From: Acholoe squamosa
Taxonomy: Eukaryota > Annelida > Polychaeta > Phyllodocida > Polynoidae
NCBI GenBank assembly: GCA_949317995.1
Contig: OX439052.1
Location: 39,372,432-39,436,431, forward strand
Direction of reading: 5' to 3'
DNA length: 64,000 bases
Made by a program: the position numbers and the translations under genes. A model generated the notes under the pieces. It was not told the origin of the DNA. It did not search any database and saw nothing but the letters and a program-made list of their open reading frames with translations. This document shows, in pieces, positions 44,608 through 56,215 of this stretch. How positions within the stretch are numbered: position 1 is the stretch's first letter; the number at the start of each line of letters is the position of its first letter.

Positions 44608-45000
44608 TCAAGATTCAAGATGGCTTTATTGACTAATGTACAGGTACACTAATGTCAGCACCAGGTTTTCATTTACAATGTTGTAGACAGATTTTATATA
44701 TGAGTATATACAGTTCACAGCCCCTGGCCTTTTAGATGATTTGCAATATGGGGCCACTGCTAGTATTTGAGAAAGTTTCCTAGTGTCATCGTGTCTTTTA
44801 TAGTAATCAACGAACTTGAGGTATTTTGTTTCAAACACTGACCGTGCGTTTCTCATCTCGGGCATGTTACAATGTAAGAAGACATGATTGACATCTTGCA
44901 CAGCATTACAGAGGATCAACAGATGTTGGGGGTGCACCTCATTTAAGCAGGGAGCTCTAAATCTAAAAATGAATTCTCCTAGCTGTGCCCTATTAAACGG
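44608..45000 (-). mobile_element. 3' fragment of a CR1/L2-like non-LTR retrotransposon
   Basis: The minus strand encodes the C-terminal tail of a LINE ORF2 (RAQLGEFIFRFRAPCLNE, then CNAVQDVNHVFLHCNMPE) with the typical C..H..C spacing. It ends in CAATAAAGCCATCTTGAATC followed by short TTGAATC repeats, the usual 3' end of this class. 5'-truncated, as most LINE copies are. Confidence 0.75.
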
Positions 45001-45259
45001 AGCTCAGTAATGGGTCCCCTTTGTATGCAGGCTGGCTTTTATGTGTGTGACATTAGGATGGTGTATGCATTAAGCGTGGAATGCTTTTCATCTGATGCAT
45101 GTGGAAACAGACTAAAAGTTCCTGCAGTCGATCATCGGCATATACAAGAGAATTTCTGGTACCCCTGATTGATGTTGGATGTGTATTGAGTTGTCAAAAT
45201 AAGATTGACCAAGGATGCACATTAGGTTCATTTACAATCACTCTTGTTTCTCAAAACAG

Positions 45260-45516
45260 ATTTAGACCTGGCTATGGCTGAGGCATATTGCTTCGTGTGC
45301 CAGACTGCCGCCACATCTGAAATACCACCCAACCTAACGCCATGTATCGAGTACGTCCTGGCAGTGACGCTGAATCGAGGGCTGCAGGGTGGGTCTGGCT
45401 ACTTGTGCGATTCTTGTCGTCAGAAGCTAGACGAGATAGAAAATCTTATAAGAGAGCTGAGAAGAGTTTATACTTGCCCTAAGAATGTGGCTGATTCTGA
45501 AAGTAATCATTACAAG
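45260..45516 (+). CDS. ZF gene exon 1 (ZAD-like module)
   Basis: ATG at 45274. An upstream in-frame ATG at 45244 would lie across the acceptor TCAAAACAG, so 45274 is preferred. Encodes MAEAYCFVCQTAATSE, GYLCDSCRQKLDEIE and a charged helix. Donor GTAGGT, phase 0. Confidence 0.85.
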
Positions 45517-48500
45517 GTAGGTTCCTATTAATGTACTTACAAGTTACCGGTATGTCTAAAAGAGAAAGTTGTGTGTTTCAGCTAACATGGTAAAAAATCT
45601 AGATAGGGTATTTTCATACAAAGAGGCGGGACCTGGGGCGGGACTAGGAACGGGCAGGGAGCGATGGCACAATGTCATGATCAATCAGTATAGTAACCCT
45701 AAAGATTATCAATCAGTATAGTAACCCTAAAGATTACCAAAAAGGAGATATTTTCTTCAAGACTAAAGAAAAAAACTTAGGCATTGGCCCTGTTGTGCTA
45801 GGTAGGGTCTGACTACCTGAAACTAACAATTTTCTTTTTGGTCTGTGTGTGTAAAAGGGTCGTAGGTCATGACAACCAAAGGGCATGAAGTTTAAACGCA
45901 CTATGCAGCACATAAAGGATTTAACTCAGTAAAATACATGTAATGGTCATTTTCCCTTCAGGATTTCAGCAATTATCAAACTGCATTGAGAACTGATGCG
46001 CCCCTCTTTTATTCATCAACATATTCACCTTCACTTTCACACCCGTAGGAGCTGGTGACTTCAGGCTTTGTTCAAATGGAACAGTCTTTGGCCGATCATC
46101 CTCAATCCGAAATCGCTCCTGCAAGTGATACCATTCTCCAAACTACAGATACATTTAATGATGACAATGGAGTCAATAAGGATACTACAGCGGACAATAT
46201 CAATATAGATGCTCAGAGTGATGAGGATTCTGATAGACTGGGTGAGCCTCCATCACGCAAAACCAAGACTAACTACTCATGCGGCTGTGGGGAGGTGTAC
46301 TATGGACCGCGGGATCTCGAGGCACATCGGAAGGAGAAGCATGACGGAGGCGTCCCTTGTCGGGATTGTGGGGTAACACTGAAGAGACCAATAGAACTCC
46401 AGGCTCATAGTTTGCTCCACAAAAAGGATGCATTCAATTGCAGTGTGAGTATTACCGGTATGCATTTATCTCATTTCTGTAACAAATGTGAAATTCGGTG
46501 TCTGAGCCCAACCAGCATATAAGCCACATCTCGACTTTGAGACAGAGATATAAACTATAATTCAGAGCTGAAAATTGTTGATTTAGTACTGTGGTATACA
46601 GTAAAAAAAAAATCCTCATATAAGCCACACCTTGACTGGTGAGACCACTGTAGCCATCTAATTTGCCTTAATGCAACAGCTTGTATGTACATGGAGCGGT
46701 AGAGTAAATTAGAATGCACAGCATTGACTTATAGAAAACATCGAAACTCTAATTGAACGCTAATAATTATTTGAAATTATGGTCAATTATTTTACATACA
46801 CACAGGTGTGTGGGCTGGGGTTCCACCAAGCTCGCTACTTGAATAATCACCAGCGGTTGTCAAAGCGCTGCTCGAAGATCGCTAATGGCGAACTGACCAG
46901 TCAGGTGAGCTGAGTGCTACAAAAGTCTGCATATTTGATTTTTTAATTTAACAGAAATATGGAAGTCTCTTCTATTTAATTATATCCTGACCAGATACCT
47001 AATTCATGAAACCGATTTTTTTTTGTGTCATAATAATTATAGACACATAAGTTTTCTGCTCCTTGTTTTTTCTGTTGCTCTATTTATTTGAAATAAAATG
47101 TATTTTACTGGATGCTTGATAAGTTGATATAACATATGAATACGTATGTATGTTCATCCTGGCAACTGCTGCAAAGAGACAAAATAAATACAGGTCGACA
47201 TTATCTCCCTACCGATAAATATGATTATATTATGAAATATGTAAGAAAAAATCTTTTACGATTATCCCCAATCTTTGTCACTTAGTTGGGTCGTGCCGAG
47301 TGCGGATGTGGAGCGAAGTTCAACACGCCGGCTGAATTAAAAACACACAGGCAGAACCATCATGATGGGCGCTTCGTTTGTCCACAATGTACGCGGACAT
47401 TTGGCACGTACGGTACGCTCACACGACACATGTTCTTCCACTCAGACAGAGTATTTGAATGCAAGGTGAAATTCCCCTCTTACTTTTTATATCTTAAGTT
47501 CTTAATTTCTTTTTTTTCTTTGAAAAAAATCTTGTCTAAGGATTTCGCTCGCTTCAGTTTCTACAAGTTTTCTCTTTGTGATGTTTGGCAAAATTTAAAA
47601 AAAAATAAAATTTGTTCGCTGACCTCAATTTCCCTCAAAATTTGCTTGCTCGCACCATTTTTTCAAAACCAAAATCGTAGACCAACTTATTTTTTTGGTG
47701 TAGCCTAAGATTGCAAATCTACAATTAAGAACATCTTCAACAGTAGTGCCTGAATAAACTGCTTTTATGTATCATGATTGATGCATCATGCTGCTTTAGT
47801 GCATCATGCTAACACTTTGGAAGTGTCGTTGCAATAGGAGATAACCCTTATTGCAAGAACATTGTAACTGACATCTTGTCTAAAATGGGCTTTCTTCTGT
47901 TTTGACATCTATTGACCCTTATCTACCTACTTTTAAAGTATTGAAGTGCTGTCTATGATATGTGTGCCCACAGGCCCCAATCCAATATATTTTGTATCAA
48001 ATTCCTGCTATAGTAAATGGAACACTTATTTTGCTTATCCTGCAAAACTTGAAAAAAAGCAGTTCCAACCTTCTTGCACTAAGCCGACGGTATAAGGTAC
48101 TGATACCTAAGGTGGTAAATACCGTGTTGTATAGAAAAAAAAATATAGGAAAATTCTAATAATTTTCAAGACATTTTAAACAGATCAACTTCAAATCAAC
48201 CCATTTATGTGAGATCCCGTTTTTCCCTTTCCATGCATTTTCTCAGAAATGTGGTCAGTCCTTCAAACACCCGACCTACCTCCAGATTCACCAGCGCCGC
48301 TTTCACCGAGTACACATAAGAGGAATGCGGCCTCGCTCACATAAACCCACAACCCGATCTATGAAACAGGTGACACCCGACACCCAGAGTGAGACACAGT
48401 TGGAGGAGGCTTACAATGCAGCGACAGATACAGAAGATCAGGGAGAGAACGACAAAGATATAGAAGCGGTGTGTAGCCGTGACACTGACACCAGTGATTC

Positions 48501-51500
48501 TAAGGTGATTGTTGCATTGCTTGTGTAGACTTGCTTGGACCATCAAAGGCTGTTTAGTGATCTCTGTGTTATGTCTACGCGTCGCCATGGTGCACAAATG
48601 CATTAAGGCACCGCTGGCGATTTGCTTGTCAGGGTGCACTGATGCATCACGCTAAGGTTATTCAGTCGACACACTCCTTAATGGTTGTTATGATCCTCCA
48701 ACCCAGTGATTTATGTTATTTTTATTTGTTTATTTTATGTAAACTAACCACAATTTGGCATTTGTGTTCTAGTGTGACTATAGCAATATTGCAAAGTGGG
48801 AGGTTTGGCTTCTGGCTGGGACAATATTTTCAAAAGCTATTCAAAAATGACCAAAAAATATCATCTCGAAATGGGGGGTCAGCTTCTGAGATGGATTTAT
48901 GATGGATTATGAATTCTCTTCTATAACTTTCAGGAGACGGACACAACTGATAATAGCAGCGATTCTCTTGAAGATGTACCGTGCTTGGAGGCCATTACCG
49001 AGATGCCGTGTCCCATATGCGACAAGACGTACCAAAGTGAGGCTCCGCTAGTCAAACATATCACAGTGTGCCATTGGCTGCACAAAAAGGATTTGGCCTC
49101 GTATGAATGTATTATATGCAAAAAGGATCAGCTTACACTTCAGGCGGCTGTTAATCATGGTCGGGCACACCGGGACGATATGCACAACTGTGATAAATGT
49201 GATTGTGCCTTTGCAAAGAAGGACCACCTAATAGAACATAGCATACAGACACATAAGGGTAAAGGTATCAAAATGTCGGAGCCTCTAAAATGCGAGGACT
49301 GCGGACATACTGAGACCTCCCGTGGATTACTCAGCGCACATATTTTGATTGAACACAACCGCTTTGCCCGGCTTGGTGGATCTGTGACTGGCCCACCACC
49401 GGAAAAGCCGCATCAATGCAGCTTCTGTAATATGTCCTTCAAAAGTCGCAGAGATCTGCAGAAACACACCTCGAAGCACACACGAGCACTCCGGGATCGA
49501 ACAGCGACCCCATACTCATGTCCTGAGTGTAATAAACCGTGTAAAACATCCAGCGGGCTCGATAAACACATTAGGAATTTCTGTCCTGGAAAGGATGGGG
49601 TTTATAATGATAGGACTGGGCGACTGAAGCGTTCATTTCAGTGTGAATTCTGCGGTGTGGTGTATAAGACGCGGAGTGGTTACGAGATGCATCTCAGTAA
49701 ACACACGGGGCAGGGCGAGTACCAATGTCCTGTGTGCCAACAAAGGTTGGTATCATGTTTAATCTACTGTAAATCACTTTTTATAAGGGAGTGGTCTTTT
49801 TTAACAACAGAGTGTAGACGGTTTTGGGGGATAAAAAAATATCACCCCTTTTTGGCAAAAAGAAAGAGGGCGCAGGAAATTTCGGACCCCTCCGTGGGGG
49901 AAACGAAAAGATTTTGGTGTGCACGCGAAAATACTTCCCTGCCATTGTTAAAAAATGACCACTCCCTAAGCTGTACTGGCATGCAAGCCTCACCCTGAAT
50001 TTGAGGAGTTTTCAACAAAAAAGAAAAAATATCAACTACCATATTCTCCCGCGTAGAAGACGCGCTGCGCGTATAGGACGCACCCCAAACTCAACAGTAT
50101 TTTCACGTATAAGACGCACCTCTTAGGGCATAATTTTGAAAATTCAGTACTGTTCTATAGTAAAATTACCCCTCGTATGCCCCCAACTTGAGCATAAGCT
50201 ATAAGACGCCCCAGCATTTTGTTTGGCGTAGAGGATGCGTCTTATACGCGGGAGTTTACGGTACATAACTTTTGAATTTTGAAACATCAAAAAGATGATA
50301 TTATCCAAGGTTCTAGGTCTAATATACTAGAACATACAAGGGTTCCAAAGGCTACTGTCTGGACTAACTAGTTAAGGTCGGCTCTATCACACAGTTTAAG
50401 TACCTTTATTCTAAAATTTCATAACATGCTCACCTCCAGGTTTCGTATGAAGGGGCATCTGACGAAACACATGGCGGTTCACACACGGCCCTTTATGTGT
50501 GCACAGTGTGGCAGTCGCTTCTCAAAAGCAAACCACCTCAATGTAAGTAACATAAATTCTTGCTTATAAGCCACACCCTCGTATACTATAAGCCACACCC
50601 TGAGTTTATTGATAAGTCGTAAGCTGCACCTTGGTTTTGAAAATTGGCAGTTCAGAACATTTCTATAGTGGCAAATACCCCTGTACAAGCCGCACCCTTA
50701 CTTTGGGAACCCCCTATAAACTGCAATGAGTGAGTGAGTAATAGATTTTTAACGCCATTTCGACATCTAAGGTCATATTCATGGCGAGAACGACATTACA
50801 CAATTTCACAGAGGAATGTGTCGGTGCCCGCGCATATGTGCACCACACACATCCTGAGGGGATAGGATAGAGGAGATATAGACCCTTTTAAGTGGGCTAG
50901 GGAGGCCCGATAAACTGCAATAAACATCTGGTCCACGTATAAGAGAGAATTTACGGCACCATAAATTCTCGCGTATAAGCCACTGCTAGCCACTGATTAT
51001 AACAGAAGTTATGATATTTTGGAGGTCAGGGTCAAATCAACAAACTCTAGGTGCGTCTTATAGGAGGGGGAGGCCTCTACGTGGTACTACTATAGTCTGC
51101 CTTTTCATATATCCTATCATTAAATCATTTTATTAGATTTTATCTCTTCAAATATATTAACTGGCATATAAATTATATCCACTATCTATTCATTTACAAT
51201 TATATTTTACATTATTTACAGGATCATCAGGTGATACATTCTACAGAACTCAACTTCGCCTGCTCTATTTGCGAAGAAAAGTTCCGCTGGCGACTGAGTC
51301 TTGTCCGACACCAGTGGCGCTCCCATGGAATCGGCTCTGCACCCAAACAGTATCGCAAACTTGTTATGTGTAAATTCTGCCGAGCCGAGGTGTCACGGAC
51401 ACAGCGGGTGAATCATATCCAGACATATCACCCTGAGGTTACATACAACGACCGCCATTTTAAATGTCTACCTCGGAAAATCCCCGGCGCCAACCCGGAA

Positions 51501-51941
51501 TCCGAGTTTGGAGAAATCGTGCTGAATCCTAATAATACAGCTCCAAACCAAGGAATACCAGAATCTGCTCCTGAGTTTATACAGGGGGAAGGACAGGTTT
51601 CTATGAGTACCCAAGGCTCCTCAGGACATGATGGAGCGGTGATAGTGAGTAACGATAATAAGTCTTTATCATCCGATATCCAACCGGCTTTATTCACACT
51701 TGTCAATGCGTCACACCAGGTTGCACTGATGAGTACGGGTGAACAATATGTTATCCAGGCAGCCAGTGGTCAAACTGTGTTACCAACTATGGCACCGGAG
51801 ACTGTCACATTACCACAACAAACAGCACTTCCACAGCAGAACTCACTCGTAACTCGACAGCAGCCACAGCCTTCTACTTCCAGCGCTCAACATGTACAGG
51901 GGGATACTACATGGACTCACACTTATACCATGTGGCGATGA
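45274..51941 (+). CDS. ZAD-like multi-C2H2 zinc-finger protein, complete eight-exon gene
   Basis: Join 45274-45516, 46049-46444, 46806-46904, 47286-47465, 48247-48504, 48934-49745, 50440-50542, 51222-51941; 2811 nt, 936 residues, all GT-AG and in phase. Residues 6-48 hold a C-x2-C ... C-x2-C module (CFVC and CDSC) followed by a helix, resembling a ZAD dimerisation domain. An acidic linker precedes about 17 C2H2-type fingers between residues 155 and 770; several are atypical (C-x-C spacing, or Cys as last ligand). A Gln/Ser/Thr-rich tail of about 170 residues may act as a transactivation region. It is probably a nuclear DNA-binding regulator; its targets cannot be told. An acceptor just before the ATG (exon from 45260) suggests a 5' UTR intron. 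No clear AATAAA follows the stop. Confidence 0.9.
46049..46444 (+). CDS. ZF gene exon 2
   Basis: Acceptor CACCCGTAG and donor GTGAGT. Acidic, Asp-rich linker, then YSCGCGEVYYGPRDLEAHRK (C-x-C finger) and VPCRDCGVTLKRPIELQAH. It ends after the first Cys of the third finger (FNCS). Confidence 0.88.
46806..46904 (+). CDS. ZF gene exon 3
   Basis: Acceptor CACACAG and donor GTGAGC. Begins VCGLGFHQARYLNNHQRL, supplying the second Cys and the rest of finger 3; its last ligand is Cys. Confidence 0.88.
47286..47465 (+). CDS. ZF gene exon 4
   Basis: Acceptor GTCACTTAG and donor GTGAAA. Carries AECGCGAKFNTPAELKTH (C-x-C type), FVCPQCTRTFGTYGTLTRH and the first Cys of the next finger (FECK). Confidence 0.9.
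48247..48504 (+). CDS. ZF gene exon 5
   Basis: Acceptor TTTTCTCAG and donor GTGATT. Begins KCGQSFKHPTYLQIHQRR, completing finger 6, then a basic stretch and an acidic Thr-rich linker. Confidence 0.88.
48934..49745 (+). CDS. ZF gene exon 6 (eight fingers)
   Basis: Acceptor ACTTTCAG and donor GTTGGT (weak). Encodes fingers beginning MPCPICDKTYQ, YECIICKKDQ, HNCDKCDCAF, LKCEDCGHTE, HQCSFCNMSF, YSCPECNKPC, FQCEFCGVVY and the start of YQCPVCQQR. A family-1 MITE lies 51 bp into the following intron. Reading through the donor enters that MITE. Confidence 0.88.
49797..49966. mobile_element. MITE, family 1, in ZF gene intron 6
   Basis: GGGAGTGGTCTTTTTTAACA ... AAAAAATGACCACTCCC with TAA on both sides: a clean three-base target duplication. 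Confidence 0.85.
50037..50263. mobile_element. MITE, family 2, in ZF gene intron 6
   Basis: Left TACCATATTCTCCCGCGTAG and right CGCGGGAGTTTACGGTA with interior GTATAAGACGCACC units. Confidence 0.85.
50440..50542 (+). CDS. ZF gene exon 7
   Basis: Acceptor CACCTCCAG and donor GTAAGT. Completes the previous finger (FRMKGHLTKHMAVH) and starts FMCAQCGSRFSKANHLN. The most classical fingers of the protein, with a HTRPF linker. Confidence 0.9.
50717..50915. mobile_element. (TCAC)n-tailed retroposon copy in ZF gene intron 7
   Basis: Starts GAGTGAGTGAGTAATAG and contains all family blocks through ACCCTTTTAAGTGGGCTAGG. Nearly collinear with 52228-52422 in the opposite orientation. A decayed TATAAGCCACACCCT unit precedes it at 50560-50700. 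Confidence 0.85.
51222..51941 (+). CDS. ZF gene terminal exon
   Basis: Acceptor ATTTACAG. Completes the finger with DHQVIH, then FACSICEEKFRWRLSLVRHQ and VMCKFCRAEVSRTQRVNH, followed by a long Gln/Ser/Thr/Pro-rich tail ending MWR and TGA. Confidence 0.9.
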   Translation, partial: DHQVIHSTELNFACSICEEKFRWRLSLVRHQWRSHGIGSAPKQYRKLVMCKFCRAEVSRTQRVNHIQTYHPEVTYNDRHFKCLPRKIPGANPESEFGEIVLNPNNTAPNQGIPESAPEFIQGEGQVSMSTQGSSGHDGAVIVSNDNKSLSSDIQPALFTLVNASHQVALMSTGEQYVIQAASGQTVLPTMAPETVTLPQQTALPQQNSLVTRQQPQPSTSSAQHVQGDTTWTHTYTMWR

Positions 51942-52227
51942 CACAATGCTGGGTTCTCTGCTCTGCTCTCTACATTGATACATTTAGAGCATGACGCATG
52001 AATGCGGCCATGGTCGGTAAGTCGCCAGGGCTGTATTTGTGCATCAATCAGAACTGATACATTCCCAAAGGTTTGGCATGATGCACCAACATAAGGCTAC
52101 CGTTAATTCTCTCGTTAAAGCTGTGGCTTATACCAGAACCAGAGATGTCAGTCGAGTGTTGGTTAAACCTCTGAAAACTTTAGGGCCCTTGACATTTCAT
52201 AAGTGGAGGCATTTCTCAACATGTGAA

Positions 52228-52422
52228 ACTCGGGCTTCCCTAGCCCACTTAAAAGGGTCTATTTCTCCTCTTTCCTATCCCCTCAGGATGTGTGTGGTGC
52301 ACATATGTGCGGGCACTGACACATTCCTCTGTGAAATTGTGTAATGTAGTTCTCGCCATGAATATGACCTCAGCTGTCGAAATGGCGTTAAACATCTATT
52401 ACTCACTCACTCACTCACATGT
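52228..52422 (+). mobile_element. (TCAC)n-tailed retroposon copy running into the gap
   Basis: Starts CGGGCTTCCCTAGCCCACTT, reads through CATGAATATGACCTCAGC and AAATGGCGTTAAACATC, and ends in ACTCACTCACTCACTCACAT at the edge of the gap. This orientation shows the simple-repeat 3' tail directly. Confidence 0.85.
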
Positions 52423-52622
52423 NNNNNNNNNNNNNNNNNNNNNNNNNNNNNNNNNNNNNNNNNNNNNNNNNNNNNNNNNNNNNNNNNNNNNNNNNNNNNN
52501 NNNNNNNNNNNNNNNNNNNNNNNNNNNNNNNNNNNNNNNNNNNNNNNNNNNNNNNNNNNNNNNNNNNNNNNNNNNNNNNNNNNNNNNNNNNNNNNNNNNN
52601 NNNNNNNNNNNNNNNNNNNNNN
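52423..52622. other. Assembly gap, 200 N
   Basis: Exactly 200 unknown bases, a round number that suggests a gap of arbitrary declared size. The preceding tetranucleotide tail may have stopped the assembly. Confidence 0.98.
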
Positions 52623-54545
52623 CAATCAGCAAAAGTGTAAATATCTCAAACCGTCTACGGTTATTTGTAAAATAACAACTTCTGTCATCTATGCTAAATC
52701 CACTATAAAGCTTTAAGAGTTAATCGGCAAGCACCGCTTAAAATAGAAATACAGGATTAAAAGAGGTTATATTGGAGGACATCTAGAGATCAACGCGCCA
52801 GGGCGATACCGTTTATAATATATGTGAAAACCATTTTCCTTTTTGACAAAGTGTTACAATAGTCCACCGGATAAGCTCCATACACAGAAATTATAGCACA
52901 CAGATGGTCCTGTAATTAAGTCTGATTAGAAAAAATAATACGCTTAAAGGGTGACAGGCAATCAACGGTTATTATCAGATTTTCTGTACATTAGTCCAAG
53001 TGGTTGACATAAACTACTATGTTTTAAACGATAAAGGACAAGTATTTTACAAGTGTTACAACAAATGATATATAATCCACATCAGAAAACATGTAGTACA
53101 ACACTTCAAATTAGGGGCTTTCACTTCTATATAAAGTGTTTTATTCCGTAATCGCGATTACGGAATAAAACACTGTAAGTTTGGAGAGGGATAAATGCCT
53201 TGTGTATACTAGTATAATACATTTGACAAATCGTACACGAATGCACCGACAAGTATAAAATACTGATTTAGACATGGTAATGTATGTACAATCAATTGTT
53301 TGACAAAATCTTATCTGCTTTCTGCCACATCAGTTGACCTTCAAAGAGGACATAATGCCTCATGGTTCACTATATCGCAGCCTTTGTGCAAGAAGGTTGT
53401 AACTAAATCTGGGTCAACAAGGTAAAAGGTACCTCTGTGAGGGAAATTGGCAAAAAAAAATATTATTTTGTTAAATAGGGAAATTATAATCATACAGCAG
53501 AAAATCTATAATTTTTATTGGAAAATTGTTATTTCTGATTATATTATCTGTTAGGAAGCCTATCGACCCTCTGTTGAAATAATGCAAAACTAGGGCTTCA
53601 TAACCAACGCAGCTTTCATGTATGAAGCCAACAAATGGATCATATACATGAAATAAGTTGCACGAGGTTGGTTAAAAATTAATCGGTATTTCATGGTATT
53701 AATGAGCTTTGAGTTGTTGAGTCATAACTCTGCACTTCTATTCCAAGAAACTCAGAGGATGAAAAAAACTTAACAATCTACACCTCAACAAAAACATAAA
53801 ATACAAAATATTACATTTGATGTAACCCATTTCAAGTAGCGTACTGTTTTGTATTTGTGATTATAAAATAAGACAAATGAGACACAATTTAACAAATCTA
53901 CCCCCAAAGCGGTAGTAATAAAATTTTTAAAAAAATATGCAATTTGAGTACATCATCTTTGGATTTAATTTCTTGTTAAAGATCACAGGGTTAAATTAGG
54001 ATACACCTGTCAAAAATGCTAGAACTTCGAATTAAATGGATAATAAAAGAATTAGAACATCACATTTGTAGCTATTGTTTCCAACAGCAAAAGTACTTAT
54101 TATGTAAAGTGACAAGTCTCCTTAAAACATTTAAATCTTTTGTGGTTCTTACATTCAATAATACTTTCAAATGTAGCAATAGTAATTTCATCTTTCATTA
54201 AAACCTCTGATAAAATTGAAGTCTCAGACCTTTCAAGGAAATCTTAAGTTGAATTTTGGTATCGTCGGGCAAAGTTATAGCTGGTATATTCCCAGTGTGT
54301 AACAGTAAATGTGACGAAGTTAGATAATAATACGCCATACAAAATTAACTCTTTGAGTTCCATGCAGTGCATTCATATTATATGCCCCATCGACATCGTG
54401 ATGCACGAATGCAGCCCTGGTGAGTTTACTGATACTCTCAAGGGGCTACATTCATACATCTCACCAACTCGATAGGGCTGAGAAACTCCAAAGGGCAGTG
54501 CTAGCGTTTTATGTATATGCACTTAGCCAGATACTGCTTCCAATG
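52623..54545. other. Intergenic, no gene seen
   Basis: AT-rich sequence without supported exons. It contains the palindrome at 53135 and a degenerate GATGCACGAATGCAGCC-type repeat at 54350-54500. Confidence 0.6.
53135..53174. repeat. 40-bp perfect palindrome, no spacer
   Basis: AGTGTTTTATTCCGTAATCG followed by its exact complement; centre TCGCGA. Confidence 0.97.
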
Positions 54546-54842
54546 TACCGTAATCTCCCGCGTATAAGGCACGTCTTATACAGGGGGGTTTTAGTTCTCA
54601 TTGGATCCACAAGGGGGACACCAAGACCTTTCTTTTGATATCTTACATGCCCTCTTGGTCATAATAGGACAAAATGGGGCCCAGGCGGGCCCAAGGTGGC
54701 CCAAGCTATCCATAGGTTTTTGAATTTTGAAAATTCATTTAGTAGAACCAAAGTTATGAATTTTTCATTTTTTTGAGAATTTTCCAAAACTCTGGGTGAG
54801 CCTTATATGCGGGCTGCGCCTTATACGCGGGAGATTACGGTA
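54546..54842. mobile_element. MITE, family 2, complete
   Basis: TACCGTAATCTCCCGCGTAT at left and ATACGCGGGAGATTACGGTA at right: perfect 20-base inverted ends. Interior AT-rich with GGGCCCAAGGTGGCCCAAG. Confidence 0.9.
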
Positions 54843-56058
54843 AGGATGCGACAAAATCGATTACACACCGAACTACACAATCATACCTTACAATGCTGCA
54901 TTGACATTTGTATCATTCAAAAGACATCAATTGAATTCAGTCACCATTTTTAAAGAATGTGGTGTAATTAGTCGTCCAGATGAAATGCTTTTTGGAATTT
55001 CTTTACAAGATTTACACAATATATAGTGGCAGAGAAACCTGAATGAATTGCGCGAATACAATCTTTGCGGATCCATGAATTATATGCTCAAAGCACAACA
55101 CAGTATGAGCGGTCTTAAAACAGAGCGGGTTATATTTGTCATTGTGTGATACCCTTTTGTATGGTTATTCCCCATGTACAAGGTGCACCTTATATGCAAG
55201 GATACAGCTTAAGTTGCGCCTTATACGTGTGGATATACAAGAGTACTATAGTTGCCAAAATATGACTCTACCTGTGCTTTATTACAGATTCCCCATCAAC
55301 TCAGTGTGCGTCTTATATGTGGATTGCGCCTCATATGCGAGGTATTACAATAGTAACCAAGCATGGAAGGGTATTTTTTTTACTTGTCTGTTAACCGTAT
55401 CAGAATAGCATCGATGCTTCCTGTATCTAAATAGTGACATTTCATTTAGATCCTTTCATTTTTAAAATGTTATTATTAGATGTATATGTGATTTTAAATT
55501 TCACCTTCTGTAGATTCATGAACAAATGTCATTTTTTTTATGACGACCCAGAACAACCAGTGTGGAGACGGGTATGGCACAACTCGAAGGGTTTGCATTT
55601 CAGACCAGTGGACCGATAAATGACACCTGCTGAAGCACAAGTGCATCATGCCCATTGGTGAGCGTGATACACAAATGAATTCATTTCATTTTTGTATCAC
55701 AGCGACGAAGGAGCATGACCTCAGCCATCATGCTTCTGTAAAGGTTTAAGCTATTTGTGTATTTTGGATGTGAACGCATGCACATTTTGTGCACAAAATT
55801 TGATTCATTCTATCTATAATGGAAGTCCAGAGGTCTGAGATGCAGATACCGGTGAATAAGTCGTGGAGGCTAATCTCAATAAGTCACTCTGTATATGCGG
55901 CCTTTGACCTGCCCAGCCGCTATCGCCCGTCCATGATGTGAACCAAGTTAATTTACTAATGAACTCAAAAAATACTTAAAAATGTACTCTTGAACTAACT
56001 TAAGATGCTGGCAGTTCTGTTTGACTAAAGCCTTCATAATATACTCTATGGCTGACCC

Positions 56059-56215
56059 TTAATCCTTTAAGGGCGGCTGATGTATTAACACATCATGTCC
56101 ATTGACCGTCATGATGCATTCGTGCAGCCCTGGCGAGTTAACTCCAGGGCTGATACACAAACTCCCGAAGGGTCGGCATATTGCTTTAATGCAGCAGCGG
56201 TCGCTAAAGGGTTAA
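56059..56215. mobile_element. TTAA-flanked MITE (piggyBac-like ends)
   Basis: TTAA then TCCTTTAAGGGCGGC at left and GCGGTCGCTAAAGGG then TTAA at right. The interior holds CATGATGCATTCGTGCAGCC. TTAA targets with CCC...GGG ends are typical of piggyBac-derived MITEs. Related decayed copies lie near 4012, 35970, 47760, 48560, 51980, 54350 and 55620. Confidence 0.6.

Noticed and set aside
52292..52675. Open frames through the N tract
   Set aside because: Translated gap; not a gene.
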